Positions 41,292-50,298 are shown, numbered from the stretch's first letter. The stretch is DNA of 64,000 nucleotides from Streptomyces sp. NBC_00250 (GCF_036192275.1 NZ_CP108088.1:310001-374000); one strand, 5' to 3'. Translations and numbers: made by a program. The notes: generated by a model from the sequence alone, not told the origin.

Positions 41292-41332
41292 TTCCCGCGC
41301 CCGTTCCCGCACCGGCGCTTCCCGACCCTTGA

Positions 41333-41355
41333 TGAAGCAATGAATCACTGCTTCA
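41333..41355. promoter_or_regulatory. TetR operator before the AidB-like operon
   Basis: TGAAGCA - ATGAATCAC - TGCTTCA; with the inner TGA-A-TCA the 23-bp site is almost fully palindromic. It ends 8 bases before the regulator start and overlaps an alternative ATG (41340). Confidence 0.7.
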
Positions 41356-41363
41356 CTTCTTCC

Positions 41364-41981
41364 ATGCCCTACCGACGCACCCCCGCCGTCCAGGCCCGGC
41401 TCGACGCCCAGCGCACCTCCGTCGTCGACGCCGCCCGGGAACTGCTCGCCGAGCAGGGATACGCGGGATGCACGATGGCGGCCGTCGCCACCCGTGCCGG
41501 AATCGCCACGGGCAGCGTGTACCGCCACTTCCCCAGCAAGGCCGAGCTCTCCGTGGAGCTCTTCCGGACCGTGGTGAGCCGTGAGGTCGCAGCCGTCTCC
41601 GAGGCGGCCGGGCACCCCGGGCACCGTTCGGCCGCCGAGCGGGTCGTCGCCGTCATCGAGACCTTCGCCCTGCGCGCCCTGAAGTCGCCGCGCCTCGCCT
41701 ACGCGCTGCTCGCCGAACCGGTCGACCCGGCCGTGGACGCCGAGCGGCTGGTCTTCCGGCGCGCGTTCCGGGACGTGTTCGCCGCGCGCGTCGAGGAGGG
41801 CGTGCGGTCGGGCGAGCTGCCGCCCCAGGACCCGGTCCTGACGGCCTCGGCACTGGTCGGGGCGGGCGCGGAAGCGCTCGTCGGCCCGCTGGCGGAGGGG
41901 TCCGTCGGGCCCGGCACCGTACCCGCACTCGTCACCTTCACCCTGCGAGCACTGGGAGTCCCCGATGCCGACCACCCATGA
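41364..41981 (+). CDS. TetR-family regulator
   Basis: A 205-aa repressor with HTH (about 20-60, GYAGCTMAAVATRAGIATGSVYRHFPSKAELSVELF). The 41364 ATG (MPYRRT) is taken because the earlier one lies within the operator; neither has a clear RBS, suggesting a leaderless transcript. It overlaps the acyl-CoA dehydrogenase gene by 17 bases and should control it with itself. Confidence 0.88.
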   Translation: MPYRRTPAVQARLDAQRTSVVDAARELLAEQGYAGCTMAAVATRAGIATGSVYRHFPSKAELSVELFRTVVSREVAAVSEAAGHPGHRSAAERVVAVIETFALRALKSPRLAYALLAEPVDPAVDAERLVFRRAFRDVFAARVEEGVRSGELPPQDPVLTASALVGAGAEALVGPLAEGSVGPGTVPALVTFTLRALGVPDADHP

Positions 41982-43620
41982 GGTCACCAACCAGGTACCG
42001 CCCCTGACCGGTTACGACGTCTCCGCCGACCCCGCGCTCCTGGAGGCGCTGCGCCGGGAGGGCGCCGGCTGGGCCGAGGCCGAGGTCCGCGAGCTCGGCG
42101 CGCGGGCCGGCGGCGAAGAGGCCCAGGAATGGGGGCGGCTCGCCGAGCGCCACTCCCCCGTGCTCCACACCCACGACCGGTACGGCCACCGGATCGACGA
42201 GGTCGAGTTCCACCCGCACTGGCACGACCTGATGGACGTGGCCGTCCGGCACGGGCTGCACGGCACCCCCTGGCGCGACGAGCGGCCGGGCGCGCACGTG
42301 GCCCGCGCGGCGAAGGTGTTCGTGTGGGGGCAGGCCGACGCCGGGCACCTCTGCCCGGTCTCCATGACGTACGCGTCGGTCCCGGCGCTGCGCGCCCAGC
42401 CGGAGCTGGCCGAGGTGTACGAGCCGCTGCTGACCTCCTCGTCGTACGACTTCGGGCTCCGGGTGCCGACGGAGAAGCGCGGGATCATCGCCGGAATGTC
42501 GATGACCGAGAAGCAGGGCGGTTCCGACGTCCGGGCGAACACGACGCGGGCGGTCCCGGCGGGCGAGCCCGGCCTGTACGCGCTGACCGGCCACAAGTGG
42601 TTCACCTCGGCGCCCATGTCGGACGTCTTCCTCACCCTCGCGCAGGCGCCGGGCGGTCTCTCCTGCTTCCTGGTGCCGCGCGTCCTGCCGGACGGCAGCC
42701 GCAACGCGATCCGCCTCCAGCGCCTCAAGGACAAGCTGGGCAACCGGTCCAACGCCTCCTCCGAGATCGAGTACGAGGGTGCCCTCGGCCGGCTGGTCGG
42801 CGAGGAGGGGCGCGGGGTGGCCACCATCATCCGGATGGTGAACATGACGCGGCTCGACTGCGCCATCAGTTCGGCGTCCGGCATGCGCCTCGGGCTCGTC
42901 CAGGCCGTGCACCACGCCACGCACCGCGAGGCGTTCGGGGCGCGGCTCGTCGACCAGCCTCTGATGCGGAACGTCCTGGCCGACCTGGCGGTGGAGGCGG
43001 AAGCGGCCACGCTCGCGGCGCTGCGCCTGGCCGGCGCGGTCGACCGGGCGACGCGCGGCGACGCGGAGGAGGAGCAGCTGCGGCGGCTCGGCCTCGCGGT
43101 CACCAAGTACTGGGTGTGCAAGCGGGCGCCCGCACACGCCGCGGAGGCCCTGGAGTGCCTGGGCGGCAACGGCTACGTGGAGGACTCGGGCCTTCCGAGG
43201 CTGTACCGCGAGTCGCCGCTGCCGTCGATCTGGGAGGGCTCGGGGAACGTCGCCGCGCTCGACGTCCTGCGGGCGATGGCCCGTCAGCCGCAGGCGGTGG
43301 AGGCCTTCTTCGCGGAGGTCGACCGGGGAGCGGGCGCCGACCGGCGCCTGGACGCGGCGATCGCCGGACTCCGCAAGGACCTGGCGGGGCTCGGCGACCC
43401 GGACGCGGCGGCGTACGGGGCGCGGCGGCTGGTCGAGCGCCTGGCTCTGGTGCTGCAGGGCTCGCTGCTCGTACGGCACGGGGACCCGGCGGTGGCGGAC
43501 GCGTTCTGCGCGTCGCGGCTCGACGGCGACCGCGGCCTCGCGTTCGGCACGCTCCCCGCGGGCGTGGACACGGCGGCGATCATCGCGCGGAGCGGTCCGG
43601 ACGCCGTGAGCGCGGGCTAG
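41965..43620 (+). CDS. AidB-like acyl-CoA dehydrogenase family protein
   Basis: A 551-aa flavoprotein of the acyl-CoA dehydrogenase superfamily, closest in layout to AidB (isovaleryl-CoA dehydrogenase-like, alkylation response). N-terminal AidB domain, GMSMTEKQGGSDVRANTT (FAD/substrate), TGHKWFTSAPMSDVFL, and C-terminal CLGGNGYVEDSGLPRLYRESPLPSIWEGSGNV. The Glu/Arg residues of AidB rather than a simple acyl-CoA oxidase arrangement are visible. Coupled to the TetR gene; it ends in a strong hairpin. Confidence 0.9.
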   Translation: MPTTHEVTNQVPPLTGYDVSADPALLEALRREGAGWAEAEVRELGARAGGEEAQEWGRLAERHSPVLHTHDRYGHRIDEVEFHPHWHDLMDVAVRHGLHGTPWRDERPGAHVARAAKVFVWGQADAGHLCPVSMTYASVPALRAQPELAEVYEPLLTSSSYDFGLRVPTEKRGIIAGMSMTEKQGGSDVRANTTRAVPAGEPGLYALTGHKWFTSAPMSDVFLTLAQAPGGLSCFLVPRVLPDGSRNAIRLQRLKDKLGNRSNASSEIEYEGALGRLVGEEGRGVATIIRMVNMTRLDCAISSASGMRLGLVQAVHHATHREAFGARLVDQPLMRNVLADLAVEAEAATLAALRLAGAVDRATRGDAEEEQLRRLGLAVTKYWVCKRAPAHAAEALECLGGNGYVEDSGLPRLYRESPLPSIWEGSGNVAALDVLRAMARQPQAVEAFFAEVDRGAGADRRLDAAIAGLRKDLAGLGDPDAAAYGARRLVERLALVLQGSLLVRHGDPAVADAFCASRLDGDRGLAFGTLPAGVDTAAIIARSGPDAVSAG

Positions 43621-43639
43621 GGAGCGGCTGATGGTGCGG

Positions 43640-43680
43640 CTTCGTCGGCCGGTCCGGCGAAGCGGCACCGGCCGACGAAG
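43640..43680 (+). terminator. hairpin terminator of the AidB-like operon
   Basis: Perfect 14-bp stem CTTCGTCGGCCGGT and complement with a 13-nt loop, 20 bases after the stop. The rest of the gap to 43810 holds a probable promoter region for the next operon but no gene. Confidence 0.75.
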
Positions 43681-43810
43681 TGTTGGCGCGGGGCCTGCCG
43701 CATGCGGCGAAAAACAGCTGGCCCCGCCGCACACGCCTCGATACGATCATCGTGATGACGACCTACTCTGCTATCAGATCGGGGGTCCCGTCCGCGCAAG
43801 GTGAGTGCTG

Positions 43811-45184
43811 ATGCTCTCTCCCACCGCGAACGGCGAATCCCACCTTTCCCTCTGGCTGCGCGTGCGCGAGTTCGCCGTGCCGCCCTCCATGATCGAGACC
43901 GCTGCCCGCCGCCGCTCCGTCGGCGACTGGTCGGGCGCCTGCGCCGCCGCGGGCGTCGACGTCGATCTCGACCTGCGTTCCGCCACCCACTCGTACGGGC
44001 GGGAACTCGCCGCCCTGGTCCGGGCGGACCTTCGTCGCCTCGCTCCCGACCTGCTGCGCTGGCACATGCCGCGGATCGCCCCCGACGGCCTGCTTCGGCC
44101 TGGACTGACCGTCCCCCTGGCGCGGTACGACCTCTCGGGGGACGACGACCCCCACCCGGTGTACCTCGTGGTGCGGACCCCGCCCGCGTGGGCGGACTCC
44201 GGACAGCGGATGAGTCTCGCCCTGTGGGACGGATCCCGTTCCGCGGCCGGTGAGCGCCGACATCCTCATCCGCGCCCCAGCCGGCGGTACCGCCTGGATC
44301 TGCACCGCCACCTCTGGGACGGACAGCGCAGCGGCGAGCTGCGCAGCCGCTCCGGGGCCGATACGGGGCCGTCCGCGGATCCACCGCCGGTGAACGAGGA
44401 ACTGCGCGATCGCGCCGTCGACCGTTGGGCGGCGGAGGCGGGGATCCTGCTCCGGGCCGAGGGACGGGACTCCGGACAGGTCCGCGTACGGCTCGGAGCG
44501 CGGCAGCAGCTGGTTCTCGACGTGCCGCCGGGCGGTGCACCGCCATCGGCATCGGACGCCGCTGCCATGTCCGCGTCGGCATCCCAGGCGCTGCCCACGC
44601 TGCCCGACGCCGCGACCTGGGTGCTGCCCGACCTGGAGTTGCTGCGCGCCGGGCTGATCGAGGCCGGGCAGCTGCATCCGCTGGTCGCCTCGGCGCTCGT
44701 ACCCGACCACCGGCCCGCCGGACCGGCGCCCGTCACGGACCCGCCCGGGCAGCCGCGTCTGGTGAACTGCCGGGGAGTGCGGCATCGGATCGGTCTGTCC
44801 GACGGCGTACTCGCCCCGCTCGACCACGCCCCCGCGGAGATCCGGCGGGAGGAGCTCCTGGTCGCGCTGGGCGGGCCGCCCCTCCCCTGTCTGCAAGCCA
44901 TCGACGAGGCCCACCGCCGTCCGGACTGCCTCACCGGCGTCCGCGAGCGCCTGGACCACGGCGACACCGCCGGCGCGCTGGCCGTCGTCGAGGGCCTGCT
45001 CGGTCCCGGCGCCGCCCTGCGCAACGGCGCGCTACGGGACGTACTGGAGTCGGCCGCCCGGCGGCGGATCGCGTACGGGCTCTACCGAGCGGACCTCTAC
45101 GGCCCGGGCCCGGGTCGTGTGCGGCCCGGGCCCGACCGTCCTCAGCACCACCGCACCCACCCTCGCCACTCCTTCGGCCGCTGA
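43811..45184 (+). CDS. unknown protein, first gene of AAA+/vWA operon
   Basis: A 457-aa soluble protein I do not recognise. Visible parts: an N-terminal stretch SHLSLWLRVREFAVPPSMIETAARRR; a middle region rich in Arg/His (about 140-185); a region WVLPDLELLRAGLIEAGQLHPLVASAL (about 275-300) that looks helical; and a C-terminal IDEAHRRPDCLTGVRERLDHGDTAGALAVVEGLLG. The last ~25 residues are Pro/Gly/Arg/His low complexity from a CCCGGG repeat. AAGGTGAG precedes ATG 43811. Its fixed position before an AAA+ and a vWA gene suggests a substrate adaptor or target. Confidence 0.8.
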   Translation: MLSPTANGESHLSLWLRVREFAVPPSMIETAARRRSVGDWSGACAAAGVDVDLDLRSATHSYGRELAALVRADLRRLAPDLLRWHMPRIAPDGLLRPGLTVPLARYDLSGDDDPHPVYLVVRTPPAWADSGQRMSLALWDGSRSAAGERRHPHPRPSRRYRLDLHRHLWDGQRSGELRSRSGADTGPSADPPPVNEELRDRAVDRWAAEAGILLRAEGRDSGQVRVRLGARQQLVLDVPPGGAPPSASDAAAMSASASQALPTLPDAATWVLPDLELLRAGLIEAGQLHPLVASALVPDHRPAGPAPVTDPPGQPRLVNCRGVRHRIGLSDGVLAPLDHAPAEIRREELLVALGGPPLPCLQAIDEAHRRPDCLTGVRERLDHGDTAGALAVVEGLLGPGAALRNGALRDVLESAARRRIAYGLYRADLYGPGPGRVRPGPDRPQHHRTHPRHSFGR

Positions 45185-45249
45185 CCGAAGCGGCTTCGAA
45201 CCGCGCACCGGTATCGGCCCACTGACGACGAACCCACAGGTGATCACCC

Positions 45250-46476
45250 ATGCTCTTGAGCTCCCCCTCCCCCGCCCAGCTCGATGTCGCCGACGAACTC
45301 CTCGCCCTGCTGCGCGACTCCACCACCGAGCCACGCCCCGACGACCAGTTGGAGGCCCTGACCCTCGCGGTCGCCGCCGACCTGCCCGTACTCCTGTGGG
45401 GTGAGCCGGGGATCGGCAAGACCGCCGCGCTGACCCAGCTCGCCGAATCCCTGGACCTCCCGCTGACGACGGTGATCGCCAGCGTGCACGAACCGTCCGA
45501 CTTCTCGGGGCTGCCCGTCATCGGGGACGATCCCGCCGAGCAAGGCGTCCCGATGGCCCCGCCGGACTGGGCGGTGCGGCTGGTGAAGGCCGGCCGCGGT
45601 CTGCTCTTCCTCGACGAACTGTCCACCGCCCCACCGGCGGTGCAGGCGGCTCTGCTCCGCCTTGTCCTGGAGCGGCGGGTCGGCGCCCTGCGGCTGCCGG
45701 CCGGGGTGCGGATCGTGGCCGCCGCCAACCCGCGGGCCTCGGCCGCCGACGGCTGGGAGCTGAGTCCGCCGCTGGCCAACCGTTTCGTCCACCTCCAGTG
45801 GACCCACGACCACGAGGTCGTCGTCCGCGGCCTCGGCGGCACCTGGCCGCGCGCGACACTGCCCGTGCTCGACCCGGAGCGCCTGCCCCACGCCGTGGAC
45901 CACGCCCGGCGCGCGGTGTGCGGACTCCTCGCCACCCGGCCCACGCTCGTCCACCGGCTGCCCAGCGGGGAGACCCGGCGGGGTGGCGCCTGGCCTTCGC
46001 CCCGCAGCTGGGAGATGAGCCTGCGCCTCATCGCCTTCGCCACCGCCGCCGGATCCTCCCGCGAGGTGATCTCGCTCCTGGTCAGGGGCACCGTCGGGGA
46101 CGGTCCGGGGCTCGAACTGCTGGCGAGCCTGGACCGGATGGACCTCCCGGACCCCGAGACGCTGCTCGCCGACCCGGCCGGGGCCGAGCTGCCGGAGCGG
46201 GGTGATCTGCGCCAGGCCGCGCTCGACGGCGTCGTGGCCGCGGTCGGGGCGCGCCCCGAGAAGTCCCGCTGGGATGCGGCCTGGGCGCTGCTCGCCAGGG
46301 CGGTGGAGACCGGCGCGCCGGATCTGGTCGTCGTCCCGGCGACCACGCTCGCCGCGCTCCGCCGTGCGGAGTGGGACGTGCCACCCACCATCGAACGGCT
46401 CGCGGGGGCGGTCTCGATGTCCCGGCGCGCGGACGAGGCGGCGGCCCTTGTCGCGAACGCTCCGGTGGCACGGTGA
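45250..46476 (+). CDS. AAA+ ATPase (MoxR/CbbQ-like)
   Basis: A 408-aa AAA+ protein with Walker A GEPGIGKT (51-58), Walker B GLLFLDELS (117-125) and sensor RIVAAANPRASAADGWELSPPLANRF. The long C-terminal part (about 230-408) is helical and specific to this subgroup. It differs clearly from the other MoxR in the window. It is the energy-using partner of the vWA protein; its stop overlaps that gene's GTG. Confidence 0.9.
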   Translation: MLLSSPSPAQLDVADELLALLRDSTTEPRPDDQLEALTLAVAADLPVLLWGEPGIGKTAALTQLAESLDLPLTTVIASVHEPSDFSGLPVIGDDPAEQGVPMAPPDWAVRLVKAGRGLLFLDELSTAPPAVQAALLRLVLERRVGALRLPAGVRIVAAANPRASAADGWELSPPLANRFVHLQWTHDHEVVVRGLGGTWPRATLPVLDPERLPHAVDHARRAVCGLLATRPTLVHRLPSGETRRGGAWPSPRSWEMSLRLIAFATAAGSSREVISLLVRGTVGDGPGLELLASLDRMDLPDPETLLADPAGAELPERGDLRQAALDGVVAAVGARPEKSRWDAAWALLARAVETGAPDLVVVPATTLAALRRAEWDVPPTIERLAGAVSMSRRADEAAALVANAPVAR

Positions 46477-46571
46477 GCACGGACGCAGCCGGTGGCACGG
46501 TGAGCACGAAGGCAGCCGGGGACACGGTGAGCGCGAGGACGGCCGGGGACACGGTGGGCGCGAGGACAGCC
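46468..46571 (+). repeat. 27-bp tandem repeat over the AAA+/vWA junction
   Basis: Four copies of a unit like GGGGACACGGTGAGCGCGA plus AGGACAGCC, beginning in the last codons of the AAA+ gene. The first three copies contain GTGAGC, i.e. an in-frame GTG start candidate; the fourth has GTGGGC. The encoded N terminus is (AAGGTVSTK)n-like. Confidence 0.8.
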
Positions 46572-47804
46572 GGGGAACTCGACCTCGACCTCGACAAGCT
46601 CTTCGCCGCCCGGCTGCTCGCCGTCCGGACCCGGCCCTACCTGGCGACCGCCCTGTTCGCCCTGCACGTCGTCGAGTCGCGACGGGTGCCGACGATGGCC
46701 GTCGACCGGCACTGGCGGTGCTACGTGTCGCCGGTCTTCGTGAACCGGACACCGGTGGAGGAACTGGCCGGGGTGTGGGTCCACGAGGTGTCGCACCTCC
46801 TGCGCGACCACCACGGGCGCGGTGACCGGGTCGCCCGGGAGCGCGGTCTGACCGGCCCGGGCGCCAGGCTGCTGATGAACATCGCGGCGGACTGCGAGAT
46901 CAACGACGACGTGTTCGGGGACGGACTGGTCATGCCCGAGGGCGCCGTGACTCCGGACTCCCTCGGGCTCACGTCCGGCGAGTTGATGGAGGACTACCTG
47001 CGCCGGATCGGCCTCGGCTCGGGCATGCAGCATCTCGCCTGGCTGGACTGCGGCAGCGGTGCCGACGGGCTGGACCGGGAGTGGGATCTGGGGTCCGACG
47101 GCGCACACGGCCTCAGCGCGCAGCAGCAGGACGCGGTCCGGTTCCGGGTGGCGCAGGCCGTGAAGGGTCGACCGGGGAGCACGCCGAAGGGATGGAAGCG
47201 GTGGGCGGAGGAGGCCTTCCATCCGCCGCAGCCGTGGCGGGAGTTGCTGGGAGCGGCGGTCCGTTCGGCGGCCTCCGCCTCCGGCGCGGGTGAGGACTAC
47301 TCGTACGGCCGGCCTTCGCGGCGTTCGGCGGGGGTGCCCGGTGCCGTGCTGCCGAGCCTCCGGCGCAGACCGCCCCGGGTCACGGTGATCGTGGACACGT
47401 CCGGGTCGGTGAGCGACGCGGAGCTGGGAGGCGCGCTCCTGGAGGTGGCCGCCATCTCCCGGGCCGTGGGCGGGCGACGCGACCTGGTGACGGTGATGTC
47501 GTGCGACGCGGCGGCCCGCACCGTGCATCCGTTGTGCCGGGCCGAGGACATCCCGTTGGTGGGTGGCGGCGGTACGGATCTTCGTACGGGCTTCTCCCGG
47601 GCGCTGCGGACGGCGCCCCGGCCCGACGTCATCGTGGTCCTGACGGACGGCCAGACTGCCTGGCCGGACGACCGGCCGCCGTGCCGGACGGTGGTGGGCC
47701 TGTTCCCCCGGGACGGTTCGCGCGGCGGTTCGTGGGTCGAGAACGATCCGGACTACGAACCGGACACACCGCCCGACTGGGCACGCGTGGTGACGATCGG
47801 ATAG
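46473..47804 (+). CDS. metallopeptidase-like vWA protein (DUF2201 type)
   Basis: A 443-aa protein. After a repeated ~35-residue N terminus, a DUF2201-N-like metallopeptidase domain (about 40-230) carries VHEVSHLLRDHH, a HEXXH zinc motif at 104-108, and NIAADCEINDD (helper Asp/Glu). A vWA-like domain (about 295-443) has DTSGSVS (D308, S310, S312) and VLTDGQTAWP. The pair with the AAA+ protein is a known but functionally undescribed bacterial module. Four possible GTG starts lie in the tandem repeat; 46473, overlapping the AAA+ stop, is chosen. Confidence 0.88.
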   Translation: MSTDAAGGTVSTKAAGDTVSARTAGDTVGARTAGELDLDLDKLFAARLLAVRTRPYLATALFALHVVESRRVPTMAVDRHWRCYVSPVFVNRTPVEELAGVWVHEVSHLLRDHHGRGDRVARERGLTGPGARLLMNIAADCEINDDVFGDGLVMPEGAVTPDSLGLTSGELMEDYLRRIGLGSGMQHLAWLDCGSGADGLDREWDLGSDGAHGLSAQQQDAVRFRVAQAVKGRPGSTPKGWKRWAEEAFHPPQPWRELLGAAVRSAASASGAGEDYSYGRPSRRSAGVPGAVLPSLRRRPPRVTVIVDTSGSVSDAELGGALLEVAAISRAVGGRRDLVTVMSCDAAARTVHPLCRAEDIPLVGGGGTDLRTGFSRALRTAPRPDVIVVLTDGQTAWPDDRPPCRTVVGLFPRDGSRGGSWVENDPDYEPDTPPDWARVVTIG

Positions 47805-47903
47805 ACGGTCGTGAGAGGTACGGCGGGGGCGCGCCGGACGGTGACGGGTGCCGCTCCGGATGGCAGCCTGAGGGAGCACGTACCCCACGACCACGACCAC
47901 GGC

Positions 47904-47951
47904 CATCGGCATCGGCATCGGCATCGGCATCGGCATCGGCATCGGCATCGG
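47904..47951. repeat. (CATCGG)8 microsatellite
   Basis: Eight perfect copies of CATCGG, preceded by CACGAC units at ~47887. It lies 22 bases before the probable TTG start of the M20 gene; read in that frame it would encode (His-Arg)n. A slippage-prone tract next to a translation start. Confidence 0.9.
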
Positions 47952-47972
47952 CCGGAACGACAGGGAGTCCCG

Positions 47973-49268
47973 TTGGGCAGCGAGGCGATCCACGAGGAAC
48001 TGGACAAGCGGGCGGCCGAGGTGGCGGATCGGGTGATCGCCTGGCGGCACCATCTGCACCGGCATCCGGAGTTGTCCAACCGTGAGGTGAACACGGCCCG
48101 TCTCGTGGCCGACCACCTCGACGCCCTCGGCCTCGACGAGGTCCGTACGGGCATCGCCGGGCACGGGGTCGTGGGCGTTCTGCGCGGCCGTGCCGCGGGT
48201 GAGCGGGTCGTGGCGCTGCGCGCGGACATGGACGCGCTGCCGGTCCAGGACCTGTGCGGGACGGACTTCGCCTCCGAGGTGGTCGACGCCGACTACCCGG
48301 GCGGCCCGTTCCCCGTCTCGCACGCCTGCGGCCACGACTGCCACACGGCGGCACTGCTCGGTGCGGCGACGGTCCTCGCCGGGGTGCGCGACCGGCTGCC
48401 GGGCACCGTGCTCTTCGTCTTCCAGCCTGCCGAGGAGGGCCCTCCGGTGACCGAGGAGGGCGGGGCGCGGGCGATGGTCGAGGCGGGCGCGTTCACCGAC
48501 CCGGTGCCGACGATGGTCTTCGGGCTGCATGTGACACCGCATCCGAAGGGGTACGTGGGCTACCGCATCGGCAACCAGTACGGCGCCTCCACCCTCGTCC
48601 GTATCGTCGTCACCGGCAGACAGACCCACGGCTCCACGCCCTGGGAGGGCATCGACCCGATGCCGGCGGTCGGGGCGGTCCTGACGGGCATCGGCCAGCT
48701 GTACCGGCAGGTCTCGGCCTTCGACCCGGTCACGGTGTCCATCGGGCACGTCGAGGACGTCGGCCGCTTCAACATCGTCGGGCAAACGATAACGCTGTGG
48801 GGCACGGTCCGCTGTGCCGTGGAGTCCGACATGGCGCGGGTCCAGGCGCGCCTGACGACGCTCGTCGAGCACTCGGCGGCGGCCTTCGGGGCGACGGCCA
48901 CGGTGGAACACCTGCAGCCGGTGCCGCCCGTGCACAACAGCAGGCCGTGGGTGGAGGCGGGCCTTCCGACCCTCCGTCGTGTGGCGGGCGAGGAACGCGT
49001 GGTCGAGACGGGGGCGACACTCGGGTACGACGACGTCTCCGAGTTCGTCGGCCGTTTCGGCGGTCTGTACGTGATGCTCGGTGTCCAGGACGCGACCCTG
49101 GACGCCTCCGGGCGGCCGGTGCCCGTGCCCGGCGGACGCGGTCTGGTGACCAATCACAACCCGCACTTCTACGCGGACGACGACACCCTCGTCACCGGTG
49201 TCCGGCTCCACGCGCACGTGGCGTACGACCATCTGACGGGTGCGCTCGTCCCCCGCGACGGCGACTGA
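47973..49268 (+). CDS. M20-family amidohydrolase
   Basis: A 431-aa zinc amidohydrolase of the M20D group (hippurate hydrolase/IAA-amino acid hydrolase/AbgB type). Metal ligands: SHACGHDCHTAALLGAA, FVFQPAEEGP, GLHVTPHP, and a C-terminal NHNPHFYADD; the dimerisation lid runs from about 195 to 310. It releases an acyl or aminoacyl group from amides. The TTG at 47973 with AGGGAG before it is chosen, since the frame upstream is an in-frame His/Arg microsatellite with no RBS. Convergent with the LysR gene. Confidence 0.88.
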   Translation: MGSEAIHEELDKRAAEVADRVIAWRHHLHRHPELSNREVNTARLVADHLDALGLDEVRTGIAGHGVVGVLRGRAAGERVVALRADMDALPVQDLCGTDFASEVVDADYPGGPFPVSHACGHDCHTAALLGAATVLAGVRDRLPGTVLFVFQPAEEGPPVTEEGGARAMVEAGAFTDPVPTMVFGLHVTPHPKGYVGYRIGNQYGASTLVRIVVTGRQTHGSTPWEGIDPMPAVGAVLTGIGQLYRQVSAFDPVTVSIGHVEDVGRFNIVGQTITLWGTVRCAVESDMARVQARLTTLVEHSAAAFGATATVEHLQPVPPVHNSRPWVEAGLPTLRRVAGEERVVETGATLGYDDVSEFVGRFGGLYVMLGVQDATLDASGRPVPVPGGRGLVTNHNPHFYADDDTLVTGVRLHAHVAYDHLTGALVPRDGD

Positions 49269-49278
49269 ACGGTCGGGG

Positions 49279-50169
49279 TCAGGCCTCCCGTACTGTGCCG
49301 ACCGCGGCCACGAACGCCCTGATCAGAGCGGAGTCGGCGGCGGTGGGCCAGACCAGGCCGTACTCGAGGGGCGGGGCGTCCCGCAGGGGGACGTAGGCGA
49401 TGCCGGGTCGGGGGTGGTAGCGGGCGCCCAGGGCCGCGCCCGGGGTGGCGCCCCGGCCCGCCGTCACATGGGAGAGGACCTCCTGCCAGGTGGCCGCGAC
49501 CGGGCCCCGCGGGATGGCGGCCCCGGAGGGGGTGTGCCGGGGGTAGTGGTGGTCGAGCCAGTGGCGCGGGTGGGCGCCCGCGGGGGTGATCAGGGGCAGC
49601 TCGGCGAGGTCCTCCAGGCCGAGGGAGGGGCGTCCGGCCAGCGGGTGGGCGGCGGGCAGCAGCAGGACCCGGTCGTCGCGGACGGCGACGGGGCCGGTGG
49701 TCAGCTCCGGCTCGCGCACGGGGAAGGCCGCGAGCTGGATGTCGAGTCCGCCGTCCAGGAGGGGCCTGACTCCGCCGTCGAGGGGTACCTCGCGGACGGT
49801 GATCTCGCAGCCGGGATGGCGGCTGAGGAGAGCGTCGGCGGCAGCCGTGAGCAGTTCGGCGTCCCAGGGAGTGCCGAAGCCGGCCCGCAGTCTCCCGTGG
49901 ACGCCGCGCCCGGCCTCGGTGGCGCGCTCCAGGGCCGTACGGAGCTGCGCGTAGGCGGGCAGGAGGTCCTCGTACAGGCGCAGGCCGACCGGGGTGAGGC
50001 CGACGCTGCGGCTGGTGCGGGCGAAGAGCGGGGTACCGATGCGGCGCTCCAGTTTCTTCACGGTCTGGCTGACGCGGCCGGTGGAGACGCCGAGACGCTC
50101 GCCGGTGCGCCCGAAGTGGAGCTCCTCGGCGAGTGTGAGGAACGTTTCCAGCTCGTACCGTTCGAGCAC
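49279..50169 (-). CDS. LysR-family regulator of the MFS exporter
   Basis: A 296-aa LysR regulator: HTH at 1-60 (ELHFGRTGERLGVSTGRVSQTVKKLERRIG) and effector domain (about 90-290). Divergent from an MFS transporter across 129 bp with a clear inverted repeat. It belongs to the group controlling exporters or aromatic metabolism; the ligand is unknown. Confidence 0.9.
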   Translation of the reverse strand: MLERYELETFLTLAEELHFGRTGERLGVSTGRVSQTVKKLERRIGTPLFARTSRSVGLTPVGLRLYEDLLPAYAQLRTALERATEAGRGVHGRLRAGFGTPWDAELLTAAADALLSRHPGCEITVREVPLDGGVRPLLDGGLDIQLAAFPVREPELTTGPVAVRDDRVLLLPAAHPLAGRPSLGLEDLAELPLITPAGAHPRHWLDHHYPRHTPSGAAIPRGPVAATWQEVLSHVTAGRGATPGAALGARYHPRPGIAYVPLRDAPPLEYGLVWPTAADSALIRAFVAAVGTVREA

Positions 50170-50195
50170 CGGGCCCCCTGTGCGACTGCTCTGAT

Positions 50196-50214
50196 CGTTG
50201 AGTGTGGCTCAACG
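50196..50214. promoter_or_regulatory. LysR-type operator between lysR and MFS genes
   Basis: Perfect 7-bp inverted repeat CGTTGAG - TGTGG - CTCAACG, containing TTGAG-N5-CTCAA, in the shared promoter 27 bases from the regulator start. Confidence 0.6.
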
Positions 50215-50298
50215 CCGGTTTCATGATGACAGCTTGTTCCGCCGGGGCGGCGGCGGGGAGCCTGGAGGCGGCCCCCTCCCCCGTACGGAAGAGACTTC

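Noticed and set aside
47904..47951. Possible CRISPR array
   Set aside because: The unit is only 6 bp with no spacers; it is a microsatellite.
44931..49232. Very long minus-strand open frame (over 1400 codons)
   Set aside because: It is the antisense of four well-supported plus-strand genes, with Arg/Pro/Gly-rich low-complexity content typical of high-GC shadow frames.
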